Assembly: GCA_013076295.1 (NCBI GenBank)
Contig: RQOL01000024.1
Location: 930,001-994,000, forward strand
Reading direction: 5' to 3'
From: Sanderia malayensis
Taxonomy: Eukaryota > Cnidaria > Scyphozoa > Semaeostomeae > Pelagiidae
DNA length: 64,000 bases
The notes under the pieces are model-generated. The model was not told the DNA's origin and ran no database searches. It saw only the letters and a program-made list of their open reading frames with translations. How positions within the stretch are numbered: the stretch's first letter is position 1; each line of letters opens with the position of its first letter. Below, piece after piece: positions 34,001-44,415 of this stretch. The position numbers and the translations under genes are program-made.

Positions 34001-34600
34001 GAAAGATGAGAGAATTAGAGACATGGACGCTGACTTATAATTTCCCCTGGCGAGAGGCTCGATATTAAGACTCAAATTTTCCTGGAAATTTTTATTCCAC
34101 ACAACACCTATGTATTATAGATATTCTGAGGAAAACAAGGCAACACAAATATATCAAGTTTAACAGCGTCATGAGTTTAGTTTTTTGATTTGTGGTTTTT
34201 GACAACAACGCGTTTTTTCCGTTTGGGGGAGGCTGATCCACCCCCATCAAATTCCCATGGGAGCTTCGAGTCCCCAAACCCCCACGTGGTTGGCACTTAG
34301 CTTCGACATGTGATTATTTTTAATTTATTAGCTGTTTTGATTTTCCGTTTTAGTGGTTCAAATGTGACGATGCATGGTTAACGAAAGCTAGTATTAACGA
34401 AGTATTGAATAGCGAAGGGTAAGATGATGTCAATTATTTTTCAGCTTTTATCATTGATACATTCTCCCTCCCCCCCCATGAGTATATTTATAAATCGGGA
34501 GCTAATGTGTCACTATCTCCTTGACTTAATCTAATAAATCAAAATATTTCCTTCAAGGTACCTTCTTTTCTATCACAAACAAATTCTTGAATACGAATGA
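25028..34600 (+). CDS. USP22: ubiquitin carboxyl-terminal hydrolase 22 (SAGA deubiquitinase catalytic subunit)
   Basis: Sixteen exons: 25028-25138, 26756-26891, 27710-27823, 28190-28294, 28635-28807, 29295-29442, 29872-29974, 30551-30687, 31869-31953, 32048-32114, 32228-32287, 32895-32983, 33200-33259, 33686-33770, 34354-34418, 34558-34600. Phases join and give 526 residues (human 525). Residues 1-115 form the zf-UBP domain (C3, H5, C43, C46, C56, C59, C64, H70, H74 visible). The USP core has the Cys box [13 protein letters not shown] (catalytic C167), [10 protein letters not shown], Zn-finger CNC and CFGCQ plus CSHCHSY, the His box [12 protein letters not shown] (H480) and [13 protein letters not shown] (acidic partner D496/D497). 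It ends [12 protein letters not shown] like vertebrate USP22. By family it removes ubiquitin from H2B and H2A in the nuclear SAGA complex. All catalytic residues are intact. Introns hold several repeats (separate entries). Confidence 0.95.
25585..25712. repeat. fragment of the GAATAAGCCCCC family
   Basis: CCTCGAATAGGCCACACCC...AAATAAATAAGGCCTCAGGGGGCC...AGGATTTACGGTA, in USP22 intron 1. Closely similar wording recurs at 50430-50541. Confidence 0.65.
28866..28945. repeat. CATTGAA heptamer array
   Basis: Tandem heptamers CATTGAA/CATTGAG with single substitutions, in the USP22 intron after exon 28635-28807, directly abutting a GAATAAGCC element. Confidence 0.85.
28946..29220. mobile_element. 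GAATAAGCCCCC MITE-like element, copy in USP22 intron
   Basis: It begins ACTGTATATCCTTGAATAAGCC and ends CCCCCGGGGGCTTATTCGAAGATTTACGG, so the ends are inverted repeats. The interior (TTCCAGACATTGAAGTTGCT, TTTATTTTGCTTAATATTGAACAATTATC) matches 29529-29832. Confidence 0.75.
29529..29832. mobile_element. GAATAAGCCCCC MITE-like element, best-preserved copy
   Basis: Starts TACCGTAAATCCTCGAATAAG and ends CTTATTCGAGGATATACGGTA: terminal inverted repeats with ACCGTA/TACGGT tips. It lies in the next USP22 intron after the 28946-29220 copy and in the same orientation. Non-coding. Confidence 0.8.
30336..31619. repeat. inverted repeat pair enclosing USP22 exon 8
   Basis: 30336-30436 (AGCTTTTGTTCAATGTTTTT...) is the reverse complement, with few mismatches, of about 31517-31619 (...AAAACATTGAACAAAAGC). 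The two arms bracket exon 30551-30687 and the 294-bp duplication. Pre-mRNA pairing of the arms could loop out the exon. Confidence 0.75.
30811..31398. repeat. direct tandem duplication, 2 x 294 bp
   Basis: 30811-31104 and 31105-31398 appear identical base for base. Both contain a degenerate TATGCTATAC-type run. They lie in the USP22 intron after exon 30551-30687. Apparent complete identity means a very recent duplication or an assembly artefact. Confidence 0.9.
31443..31693. repeat. hairpin with ~40-bp arms
   Basis: AGAAGAATACAAAAAAATTT...CTCTGAGTTT near 31445-31484 is mirrored by AAACTCAGAGTTTTGGTATA...TATTCTTCTC near 31648-31692. It overlaps the right arm of the larger inverted pair. Confidence 0.75.
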
Positions 34601-35261
34601 ATTATAGTCAAGGTTAGTGCAACTAAAAACAAATATAATTATATTAATGAGCAAATTATTATTACATTAATTTTCCAACTCTTTTTGTGTGTGTGTGTAA
34701 ATAAGTTTGTCGTTGTTGTATTCGTGGTAAACAAAATTTCAATATTGTCCTAATCATCTTGGACGATTTAAGTGTGTATGAAGTGAAACCACATTGAGTT
34801 AATTGCCTTCTTCATTCAAAAGCCAATAGCAGGGCTCATACGTGATTCTTTTGTTTATGTGGACCAATTGAAATGCTCCATCGGACGTGGTCTATATGAG
34901 TATGACTTAGATTTCATTGCACGGATAATACATCAAGCCCTTTTCTGTTATGTTTCTGTCAAAAATTTTTGGAAAGAGTGAGAAAATGAAATTAAATCTG
35001 AACTTGTACTTTGTACACTGAAATATTCATCATAATACAATTAATTTCATTCTTTCCAAGGTTATGGATACATGTAAATTTCCCTCAATAAATTTGGCTA
35101 AAATTGCTATACTAGATTGATTTAATATTGTCATTCATCACTACATCATCTATAAACACCACTAACCTAGATCAATTTAATATTGTCCTATCAAAATTAA
35201 ATTCCTTTTGAGTTTATTGAACAATAAGAACAAGGCAATTTCTAGATTGTTCTTGTCTTAT
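34601..35261. other. convergent intergenic spacer USP22 / RABL3
   Basis: It holds both 3' ends. A GT microsatellite is at about 34687-34698. I see no gene. Confidence 0.5.
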
Positions 35262-37774
35262 TTATGAAAAGGTTGAGTACATTTTTCTTCGCTTGTCTGC
35301 AATCGAACTTCTGGGAGATTCATAATCAAACGAAGTTTGATGCTGAAAATATAATTATGATTGTTGTTAATTAAAATAATATAACAGTTGATTTAGACTT
35401 AATTTATCTCAACTTTGGGGTTGGATGCTAATAGCTGGAAACATCTTGATAACTCGAAGGCAATTCTCTCTTCCCCTGGGTGTTCAATTTGTCAGAATTC
35501 AACAATACTACAAATTTAAATCACAATGACAAAAGAAGATGTTTTAATATTAATAAGGAAGACAATACCTGTTGGTTGTAAGTTTGGCTCTTTACAAATT
35601 TTCTTTCAATTGCCTTTAAAAAACCATTAATTAAATAAATAAAGTAAGTAATGAAATTAAATAGTACACTGAATGATGCTTGGTGAATTTGATAACAAGA
35701 AAAATGTTTTGACTTTAAATAGCATGTCGGCCCTTTTTACACCAGCCCTAGATGGCGTTCATTTTGGTCACGCTCCATTATTAGGGCCAGCGTAAAAAGA
35801 GCTGGTATTAAAAGGGTCAACAAAGGAAAATTTTGGGACGGATGGAATTAGGGTTGGTGTAAAAAAGGCTCATAAGGTAGAAAATGATCAGATGTGAAAT
35901 AGTTTGGCAAATACCTTGTCTAAAAATTTGGTAAATGTTTCCCAATTTTGAGAGCCAAGAGATAATGATTTTTTCTGAAGACAGTCCTGTTTTTGGAAAG
36001 ATAAAACATGTACAATGAGGTTGTGAATATTATGGTAACTTTATCAGCATAAATTTTCACTTGAAAACTGTAGCTTACCAGGTTAACTTGCAAGGCCCCT
36101 ATTTCTCCAGCAAGATTAACATAGCCTGAATTCAACCTAGATTGTGGTGCTTGGTCCTAAATGGAAGTTCAACGAAAATATTTTATATAATAACAAAAGT
36201 ATTCAAACACTTCTGGCTGTTTGTTACAGAGACAAATTGGTTTTTCCAGATCATTTGCATTATTAACAATGAATAAATCTGTTTGGAAAATGAATTCTCT
36301 GGCTTACCAATTTTGTTCCAACAATTATAACTGGTAAAGTATTGCCTGAAAATTCATCGTTTTCGTAACCTGGTGCCCTGAAATAATAGTTGACAATCTA
36401 GCAAAATATGCAATACTATTAATATAGCTATTTCACTAACAGATATTGATATTAACATTTGAAATGGCCGTATTTCACCAATTAAGAAAGCTAGGAAATT
36501 CAACACAATTAATTTAAATTTTTTAGTTCTCACCCTAGACTGTCATACAGACCATTTTTTACCGTTACACCTGCAAAAGAGATTCATGTTTAGTCATTTC
36601 AAAGTCATTTTAAGAGACTTTGTCCAAATTATTATTCAACCTGATGTGAAAATTTGGGTTACCTACCAGTGAAATCCTGCTTCCCTGAATACAATACCTC
36701 AGAAAACCATTTTCGTAAATTTTGATAAGATTTCTTGTTGCTTAGATCATGCACAAGAATAACACCTGAGACGAAAAAATTAGACTAAATCCGAGCAACC
36801 AAAATCCTATTTCAAACCCAGGTTTCAAAACAAGCTTGACTATACAAAGACGTTTTTATAGAATTAACATTTAGATTTCAATCCTGGTGCATGCAACAAC
36901 CCTTGAGTAGGGGCATCGTGGCTGGGGGGCATAAGGGGGGCCATGGCCCACCCTGTGACAGCAAAATCGCTGGATTTTGGGGAAATTTTGGAGATTTCCC
37001 ACTCTTTTGGAAATTTTTCAGCATTTAACCAACTTTTCAGAAATTTTTCATGTTTGGCTCACCCTAAAATTCATGTCCCACAATGCCCCTGCCCCTGAGG
37101 GAAACCAAATTGATATTTTGGGGGTTTTTTAATTGTATTAGAAAGTAACTAAAAGGACCAGACATTCTACAAGGGTTCATTATATCATGATATTGATTTA
37201 GGTGCACTGGATATTCTCACCGTTGACTGAATTGTAAAATATGCTTCTACTGTTTTGATGACTTGTAGATCCACCAACATCCCAGAATTCAATAAATACT
37301 GATTTATCTGCACCAGATGATGCGTGCTTGAAGTCGTAAAGCTTTGGAGAATTGTACTGGATTAATTGACTGTTACTTTTAACAGATAGTCAAGAGTATT
37401 ATTTCTGATACAGAGTAGAGAAGACATGTTTACTGTTACTATACTTGTATGTAACTAACTGGCTTCATGACAACTTACTAAAACTTCTACTGAACACCCA
37501 ATAGTCCAAGGTGACTTTTTCAAAGTCTCGCCATGTGACAAAATATGCACGAGAGATGTTTTTCCCACACCTGAAAAGAAATCCTTTTGGAATATAAAGA
37601 CATCACAAACAACATAACATGATGTGATGGGTAAGGTTTTCTTAGGATAGAGTGGTGTTAGACACATAGACTTTGTGTTAGGTTTATTAAAACTAAGCCC
37701 TGAGATTAATTGCCTGAAATGTTACCTGAATCCCCGATAACTGCTATTTTTATCTTATCTAGACTTGCAGACAT
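35262..37774 (-). CDS. RABL3: Rab-like protein 3, small GTPase
   Basis: Ten exons: 37726-37774, 37479-37570, 37221-37356, 36667-36765, 36534-36570, 36308-36377, 36079-36156, 35915-35986, 35569-35613, 35262-35342. All junction phases agree and give 252 residues (human 236). It starts MSASLDKIKIAVIGDSGVGKTSLVHI, with the P-loop intact. Switch II region is WDVGG in place of DTAGQ, as is typical of RABL3. LVHDLSNKKSYQNLRKW and IIVGTKLD (G4-like) follow. The tail SSIADKRRKMYSTFS has no C-terminal prenylation Cys, as in vertebrate RABL3. RABL3 is a cytosolic atypical Rab-family GTPase linked to KRAS prenylation and lymphoid development in vertebrates. The ATG is 256 bp from a possible plus-strand first exon. 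Confidence 0.93.
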
Positions 37775-38029
37775 TGTTGAATGCTTTAGAATTTCATTGT
37801 CAGTAGATTGGCGGCCATTTTTTTGTTATGCTTTAAAATCAAAAGCGAGGCTGATTGACCATTTGGCAGTGTTTCAGAAATCTGATTCGAGGCTGGATAT
37901 TTTCCCAACCATTTACCCGCGTTGTAAATCGCGGGAAATCTGAAGAAGAAGAATGGGGAAAAGTCAGTTGCCCCCGCCCAGCGTCGCGTCAGGTCAGGTC
38001 ACGAAGAAGTTTGAAGCAGTCGAAGAAGG
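37775..38029. promoter_or_regulatory. likely RABL3 promoter, possibly bidirectional
   Basis: A GC-richer island (about 37950-38010, CCCCCGCCCAGCGTCGCGTC) stands out from AT-rich flanks directly upstream of the RABL3 ATG. No TATA box is apparent. An exon-like plus-strand stretch follows at 37953-38072. Confidence 0.4.
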
Positions 38030-38072
38030 ATGGTAGAAGTACAAGAAGAAAGCAAAATTACATCAAGAAACA
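37953..38072 (+). pseudogene. exon-like stretch with an in-frame amber codon
   Basis: ATG at 37953 opens MGKSQLPPPSVASGQVTKK, then FEAVEEGW, then a TAG, then KYKKKAKLHQETSK up to a good donor (AAG|GTAAAT). Composition on both sides of the TAG looks coding. A second ATG in another frame (38030, MVEVQEESKITSRNIQ) also reaches the donor. I do not recognise the protein and found no convincing downstream exon. It could be a broken first exon, a non-coding first exon, or a sequencing error. Confidence 0.3.
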
Positions 38073-38089
38073 TCCAAGGTAAATCTTAT

Positions 38090-38980
38090 CTGTATCTCTA
38101 TTAAAACGTTCAATATTAGTTTATAAAGATTTTTATGTCTGGATGATAGTGTTATTTTTTATAAACGAGAAGATTTTTCTGCCATGAATTGAAGGAACAA
38201 ATTTGCTTCGAGAAAACTTGACTCCAACACTTAGGCCATATCTAGGCCTATATAGAGACCGAAGAAATGTTTCATTTTCGTCATTACGTTTCCAGTTTAT
38301 TACGAGTTCCTTGCCTTAATTAACATTCAACACACTCCTTAAAAATCAGGCTAATTAATAGGAGCTGAGATTCTATTTTTTAGTGCAGAATTTTATTGAG
38401 AGCCTTCGCCATTTTGTCAGCAGGTGTTTGTTTGAATTATTTCGTTTGCTTCGTAGACCAAGACAACGAAGTTTTGCACACATCGCAACATATCACGAAG
38501 GAAAGAAGAATAATATTCACAAGATCATATTCATGGCGGATAAAAACATTTTATAAAATAATTTCTATTTCTCTTCGCATTTTGTACAACTTTATTCATT
38601 ATAAAAACTTAGGTTGTGTTTTTCATGGGTAAAATAGAATAAGACTAGAATTAGACAAGTAAAGAGTAATCGTAAAGTAATAAATTAACAGTTAGGATAT
38701 TCAAGGAATTCTCTTCTAGTGACAGGATAATCAAGTTAGGCTAATTTAAGGAAGCGCGCATTTATTTTAGGATAGAAGCGCTGTAAAATAGCGTAACAAT
38801 GTAGTTAGATTAAAAGGAGCTCGGGGTGGGGTAGATGTGGGTGGTTTAAACTGGGGGGTAGGGCTGCTGCAATTGGGAGTAAACCCCTGCAGCCCATGGC
38901 CGTAGGGAACCCGTGTCCTTACGGTCGCTGGTTTGTCCCGGACGCTCTGTTCCGTAAAAGGTGGGAGGAAGTACAACAAA
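38090..38980. other. spacer, no gene recognised
   Basis: Short frames only. A G-rich block at 38815-38900 precedes the inverted repeat that starts near 38985. Confidence 0.4.
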
Positions 38981-38984
38981 TTTT

Positions 38985-41445
38985 TAAAATATCCCGACCT
39001 TGTCCGCCATGCCAAGTTCTGTCCTGCTTCTTGCTGTTGTCTACCTTGCTTTGCCATATGATGTCATGTGCCCATGGTCCCCTATTTGACTCAACCAAGT
39101 TGCCAAGTCCTTCAAAGACAGCTCTATTCCCAATAGATGAGAAAATGACGTGCCTATACGGTGTTACTCAAACACAATGCCTCATTGTCACAATCTATAT
39201 CCAAGCTCATTAGTCCGAAATAATACGCAACAAAACAACTGGCTGTGGGGCATGTTACAAATCAACAAGACCGTGAGATATAACTGTCAAAGTCAGAAAA
39301 CGTAACCTGTTCACATATTAGCCAAACGTTCCTAGTGCCTCAAGTTTTGAAAGAAGTAATGCAACCTCCTTTTGGTGCGATGAATGCGAGGCAAACAATT
39401 CATGAGAGCATTAAGCATTGCCCCCGCGAAGGCCATAGCGCCATTGCATTTACTGCACCCCCCAGGCCGTATCATCATTATTTGATCAGACGAATGGCTG
39501 AACATCACAATACAAAAGCGAGGACCATATATATTTTAGCCCATTTTAGTACGAAATAATCCACGTCAAATCTGGTGAGTTTTCTTTGTGCAAAATTAGA
39601 ACCAAAATAATATAACGTTATGACAAAAAAATTCCTTAATGATATTATAAATCATAAATTTTAAAATAAAACAAAAGAAATACCCCCATACTTCCTTTAT
39701 TTTACTTTAAATGACTAAAAATTATAGTTCTAACTTTCTAACAAAAAAACAAGAAGTTATTAGCTACCATGACAATACCAACACTATTTCTACGTCCACC
39801 ACTACTGAAACAAATACTAAATACTTTGACATTGATCACCTGATGATGTCTGTGAGGAATAAGGCAACCTAAAGCAACTACATGGTTTACTCGTGCGTGA
39901 TATGAATGCCCATGAATGCTACTGTTAAAAATGGCAATGCTGTTGGCAACAATTACGTCACTGAGATTATCCAATCATAAACAACACTACTTGAAGCAAA
40001 AGCATCAAAGTCAGTACAAGCCAGATTAGTATTTGGAAAGAAGCACCACTACAAGTTTGTCTGAGAGTCAAAGCACTGCACCATAACGATGTAGACAATA
40101 ATACTCCAAATACTGCACTACAACAACGTAGACAATAGGACTCCAAATACTGCACTACAACGATGTAGATAATAGGACTCCAAATACTGCACTACAACGA
40201 TGTAGACAACAGGACTCCAAATACTGCACTACAACGATGTAGACAACAGGACTCCAAATACTGCACAGGACTCAAATACTGCACTAGAGCGATGTAGACA
40301 ACAGGAGTCCAAATACTGCACTAAAACGACGTAGACAATGGAACCCCAAATACTGCACTACATGACCTAGACAATAGCACTCAAATACTGCACCAAAACG
40401 ATGTAGACAATAATACTCCAAATACTACACTACAACAACGTAGACAATAGGACTCCAAATACTGCACAGCAACGATGTAGCCAATGGAACTCCATGTACT
40501 GCACAACAATGACATAGAGAATAGGACCTGGTTGCCGAAAAGAATGCAACAATGCAAAGATAATAGAAACTCTATTTCTCTACTCTAATCAGCTAAAACA
40601 ATTGTTACAAAGGTCTTCTACGTATAACAACTGCAATCAATACTAAATCACTGATTACTATTTCTTCTATAACTGTTCTCAGTTCTATAACAACAAAGAC
40701 TTCTACTATTGTAGTATACTCCAATGGTTAGTTTAGCAACCAAAATGCTGACAATTGATAAGACTATAACTGAGCATAGCTCACTAATTATCCAGCTATT
40801 TATAACCTCTACCTTTTAACACACTTTCTCTCTCCTCTTGTTAAAACTAGCAATTAATGAAAATCAAAAAATAATATATGATAAACTAAATCAAAAATGA
40901 TATTCTACTAAAGTTTATAACTTAAAAAATTCTAGTATTGCACAAAGAGATTCATTTGAATTGGTGGATTGCAGCCTAATGGGAAGCCCGGGGTATAAAG
41001 GATTTGGGGTACAAGCTTTTGCGTAAATGATGTCAGAGCAGACCGATATCAAATTCAGCGACCCAGGCTTCAACTACGATGACGCGTACAATGCTTAATA
41101 CATCTCCTAGTTTTAGATGCGAACAGATCACAGTTCTCGTTCTCCTCGAGAAATACTCCACAAAGATGAAAATAAGTAACAGCTACAAGCCTTTTCATCC
41201 CAGTCCTTAGATTGTTAGAAGCTTGGATATTCATGTGACATGAGAACATTATGAAAGAGCAAGATTAATATAGACACGAACATTTTCTCACCATAAGAAT
41301 AGAGCCGCAACATGACAACAAGGTTGAGCCAGAATCAGAGACCATGAGCCATGAACACCATACAACGCAGCAAGGTAGTCCAACAGCAATCCACAGGACC
41401 AAAACTTGGCACGGCGGACAAGGCCGGGTGGCGTACATTCACTAA
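38985..41445. repeat. diverged large inverted repeat (~225-bp arms) around a minisatellite
   Basis: The left arm (38985-39210; CCGACCTTGTCCGCCATGCCAAGTTC, GTCTACCTTGCTTTGCC, GGCTCTATT/AGCTCTATTCC, GAGAAAATG, ATATCCAAGCTC) matches the reverse complement of 41215-41445 over most of its length, with roughly 30 percent mismatches. The 2-kb interior has no recognisable coding frame but contains the 36-bp minisatellite. This could be the relic of a foldback element. Confidence 0.55.
40075..40530. repeat. ~36-bp minisatellite, about 12 units
   Basis: Unit of the type CCAAATACTGCACTACAACGATGTAGACAATAGGACT, with substitutions and some shortened units. Located inside the 38985-41445 inverted structure. 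Confidence 0.9.
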
Positions 41446-44415
41446 ATCTACAAGAAAAACATTACAAAATTATTAACAGCATAAAATAAAACTAAAATTA
41501 CAATAATCATCAAAGTCACAAGCATGCAAAACTAAATTGAAATTAAATTCAGGAAAAAAGCACTTTAGGGGCATGTAACCTAATGGACGACTTAAAAATA
41601 GGAAACTATTGGTTGCAAATGAGAAACTAAAGGCCCCTTGTTAAAAACCCACATCTAACCTTTAGATGGATATGTACTTTCTTACTCTAGAAATTAAAGG
41701 TCCCTTTTTGGATCTTTTTTGAGTTGGTGAGCTAGGGGTTTTGACTTTCATTTAAACTATTTCTTTGCATGCTTGTGACAAATGACAATACTTAAAATAT
41801 CAACCCTTAGATAAATATACTATTACTTTAGCCTTAATGGTTGAAACTGTCTTTTCCAAATAGATCTGTACACTTTGGATGATTGTGAATAATATTTAAC
41901 GGGGGAAATTATTCTATTATTCTTCAGTGACTAGCGAGGAACATTTAAAGAAGGGAATATCTTTCAAAGACAGTTTCAAAATTGGCCATTGCAGAAGCAT
42001 GAACCTCTATGAATGAGAATTTAAATTTACACAAAATGTATTGAATATTCTCCTCTGGCAAGTTCTCTAAGAGTTCCTGATTGACATTTTGTCACATGTT
42101 TTAAAGTACTTCCAAAGTGCACATAATTCTGCATCAATTCTTTTGCTTCTGCCATCAGTGGATTAGAAATACCTCCAGATATTTTACACAAATTTACAAC
42201 TGTTTAAATAAAAATATCTGCAATGACCAATTGAGCCCCCTCTCAAGGGATGATAGCAAAGTCGGTGCCAAAATGTTTCAGATAAATGCTTGCAGAAAAT
42301 TTATTTCAGAATTTTTCAATATTGCAGTGAACCAGATAAATAGTTTGTAACCACATTCAAATATTTATTTAACTCAGGGAAGAGTTTAAAACAATATAAA
42401 AAGAACTAATGATAAAGAAAAACAGAAGAATAAAATGAAAGATATGAAAAAAGAAAGGAAAGAAGAAAGTAAAAAGACTTAAAAGTAGAAAAAAGAAACA
42501 GAAGGAAGGAAATACCAAAGAAAATGTAAAGAAATCAATGGAAAAAAATATAAGTATGAAAAAGAAATGAAAGAATAAAATTAGGAATAGAGAAGGGGAA
42601 GAGGAAAGAAGAAATGATAATATATTATAAATTGAGAGAAAATCAAGAGAATTGACCTGTATCTGAAACATTGTGGCACAGACAATCCATTAATTATAAA
42701 GTAGAAAGAACAAAAGTTCAATTTTCCTCCTTTACTCATCCATCAAATGTTCTAATTATCTTCATTCTATATTCTTCATCCATAAGATCTCCAATAACTA
42801 AAAAAAGAAAATAATTACCTGTAGGCTTGTTCTAGCGAATAGGAAGCATATTCTATTATAATTAAAACGTAACCAGAAGAAAATGTAAAGAAATCAAGAA
42901 AAAAAGAACATAAGTATGAAAAAGAAAATGAAAGAAAGAAATAAGGAATAAAGAAGGGGAAAAGGAAAGAAGAAATGCTAATATATTAAAATTTAAAGAA
43001 AAATAAAGAGAATGGACCTGTATCTGAAACATTGTGGTGGCACAGACAATCCACTAATTACCAAGTTGAACGAATGAAATTTTCAGATTTTTTCTTTACT
43101 CGTGTATTGCATCAAATGTTCCAATTATCTTTATTCTATATTCTTCATCCATCATCCATAAGATCTCCAATAACTAAAAAAAGAAATTAATTACCTATTG
43201 ACTTGTTCTAGCGAATAGGAAGCATGTTCTATTACAATTAAAACATAATCAGAGCTGATCAAATGTGCTGTCCGTAAGGTGGACAACTGCAAGCTCTAAT
43301 CAGGCTCCCCTCCCAGAAAATAGAGTCATCTTTTTTTTCTTACTTTTTGTTGTTGGTTGCCTTCACAAACCACTGCTAAGACGCCAGGAATGCTGTTTTG
43401 GAGGTTTTTGCCAAGTTTCAATTAATTTAAACCAGTGTAAGGTACCGTTTTAGTACAATATAAAAAAACGCAGCCCTGAGAAAACACGTAGGCCAATTTT
43501 TTCTCACATAAGCTCCAAAAACTTTTGTAATGAATTGGATGACAAGAAAGACGGGGGTAAAACTTGCATTGAAATTGCCAAAAAATAAGAAACAAACCAT
43601 GCCACAATTGCAAACTTATATTACTTTATTAAATGTTCAGATAATCACTAATTACTATTATACTATATGATTATAGTTTGCAATGATATAAATAACAAAT
43701 AAAGAATGCTACTACATTCAAACACAGCTTGCAACAATTTCAATGTTGCACCCCCTATTTCCCCTATCATTCAATTCAAAACGAAATTTTCTTGTCGCTG
43801 TGAGAAAAAAATGCTCACCAATTTTGGAGATTGCTGCGTGTGTAGAGGAAAGTTGAAGTCGGAAGCACCCAGTGGTTTTTCTCTAACACTCTATCACCGA
43901 TATTTAATTGGCTCGGAGAGCCAGAAAAGAGAGAAATTTATGCCCCCAGAAAATGGAGAATGATGTTTCGAAAGTATTTGCCAAATTAAAAGTAATTCGG
44001 TGTAAGTGACGTTTTGGTGCATTTTAAAGCCGGGCATATTGGCCGCTGGCTTTAGCATATCACCCCTTGAGGCAGCCTAGTAGTTGAACAACAAGAAGAA
44101 CGCAACGGAGAATTGAGAACAAAATCAGGGTAAAGTAATTCCAAATTGTAGGAGAAAATAAAACAGAAACCAAAAAAGAGAAAAAAAATAACACATTCAA
44201 AATTCCTTGGTCCATTCCAAGGTGTACGTGACTTGCGTACGCAAATTATATTATCCTTAAATTTTCATCCAGTTTTTTTTTTTGGATTTTTATTCTACAA
44301 TTTCGGTGTTATTTTATTTATGTATTTATGTCATTGCCTATTTCAAGCGTCTCGTATACTTTTGAGAAAATTAAACTTTGTTGTCCCTACAAAATTCTCA
44401 AAAAAATCAATAAAA
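41446..44415. other. spacer, repeats only
   Basis: Includes the purine-rich tandem duplication at 42522-43255. No gene recognised on either strand. ATTTTATTTATG near 44312 could provide a minus-strand AATAAA for the downstream MGCC gene. Confidence 0.45.
42522..43255. repeat. tandem duplication, ~359-bp unit x 2
   Basis: Copies start at 42522 and 42881 with AAATGTAAAGAAATCAA. Shared blocks include GGACCTGTATCTGAAACATTGTGG, ATAAGATCTCCAATAACTAAAAAAAGAAA and TTGTTCTAGCGAATAGGAAGC. They differ by substitutions and small indels. The first third is a purine-rich strand (GAAAGAAGAAA). Confidence 0.85.

Noticed and set aside
38767..39213. Frames of 96 and 105 residues in the GC-richer block near RABL3
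   Set aside because: The block continues into a non-coding inverted repeat, and neither frame shows recognisable domain structure or conserved codons between the two arms.
40075..40530. CRISPR-like array
   Set aside because: The units are contiguous minisatellite repeats without unique spacers, in a eukaryotic genome.
42369..42671. 100-residue Phe/Leu/Ser-rich minus-strand frame
   Set aside because: It is the complement of a purine-rich tandem repeat; composition explains the open frame. The same applies to 52372-52713 and 56368-56758.
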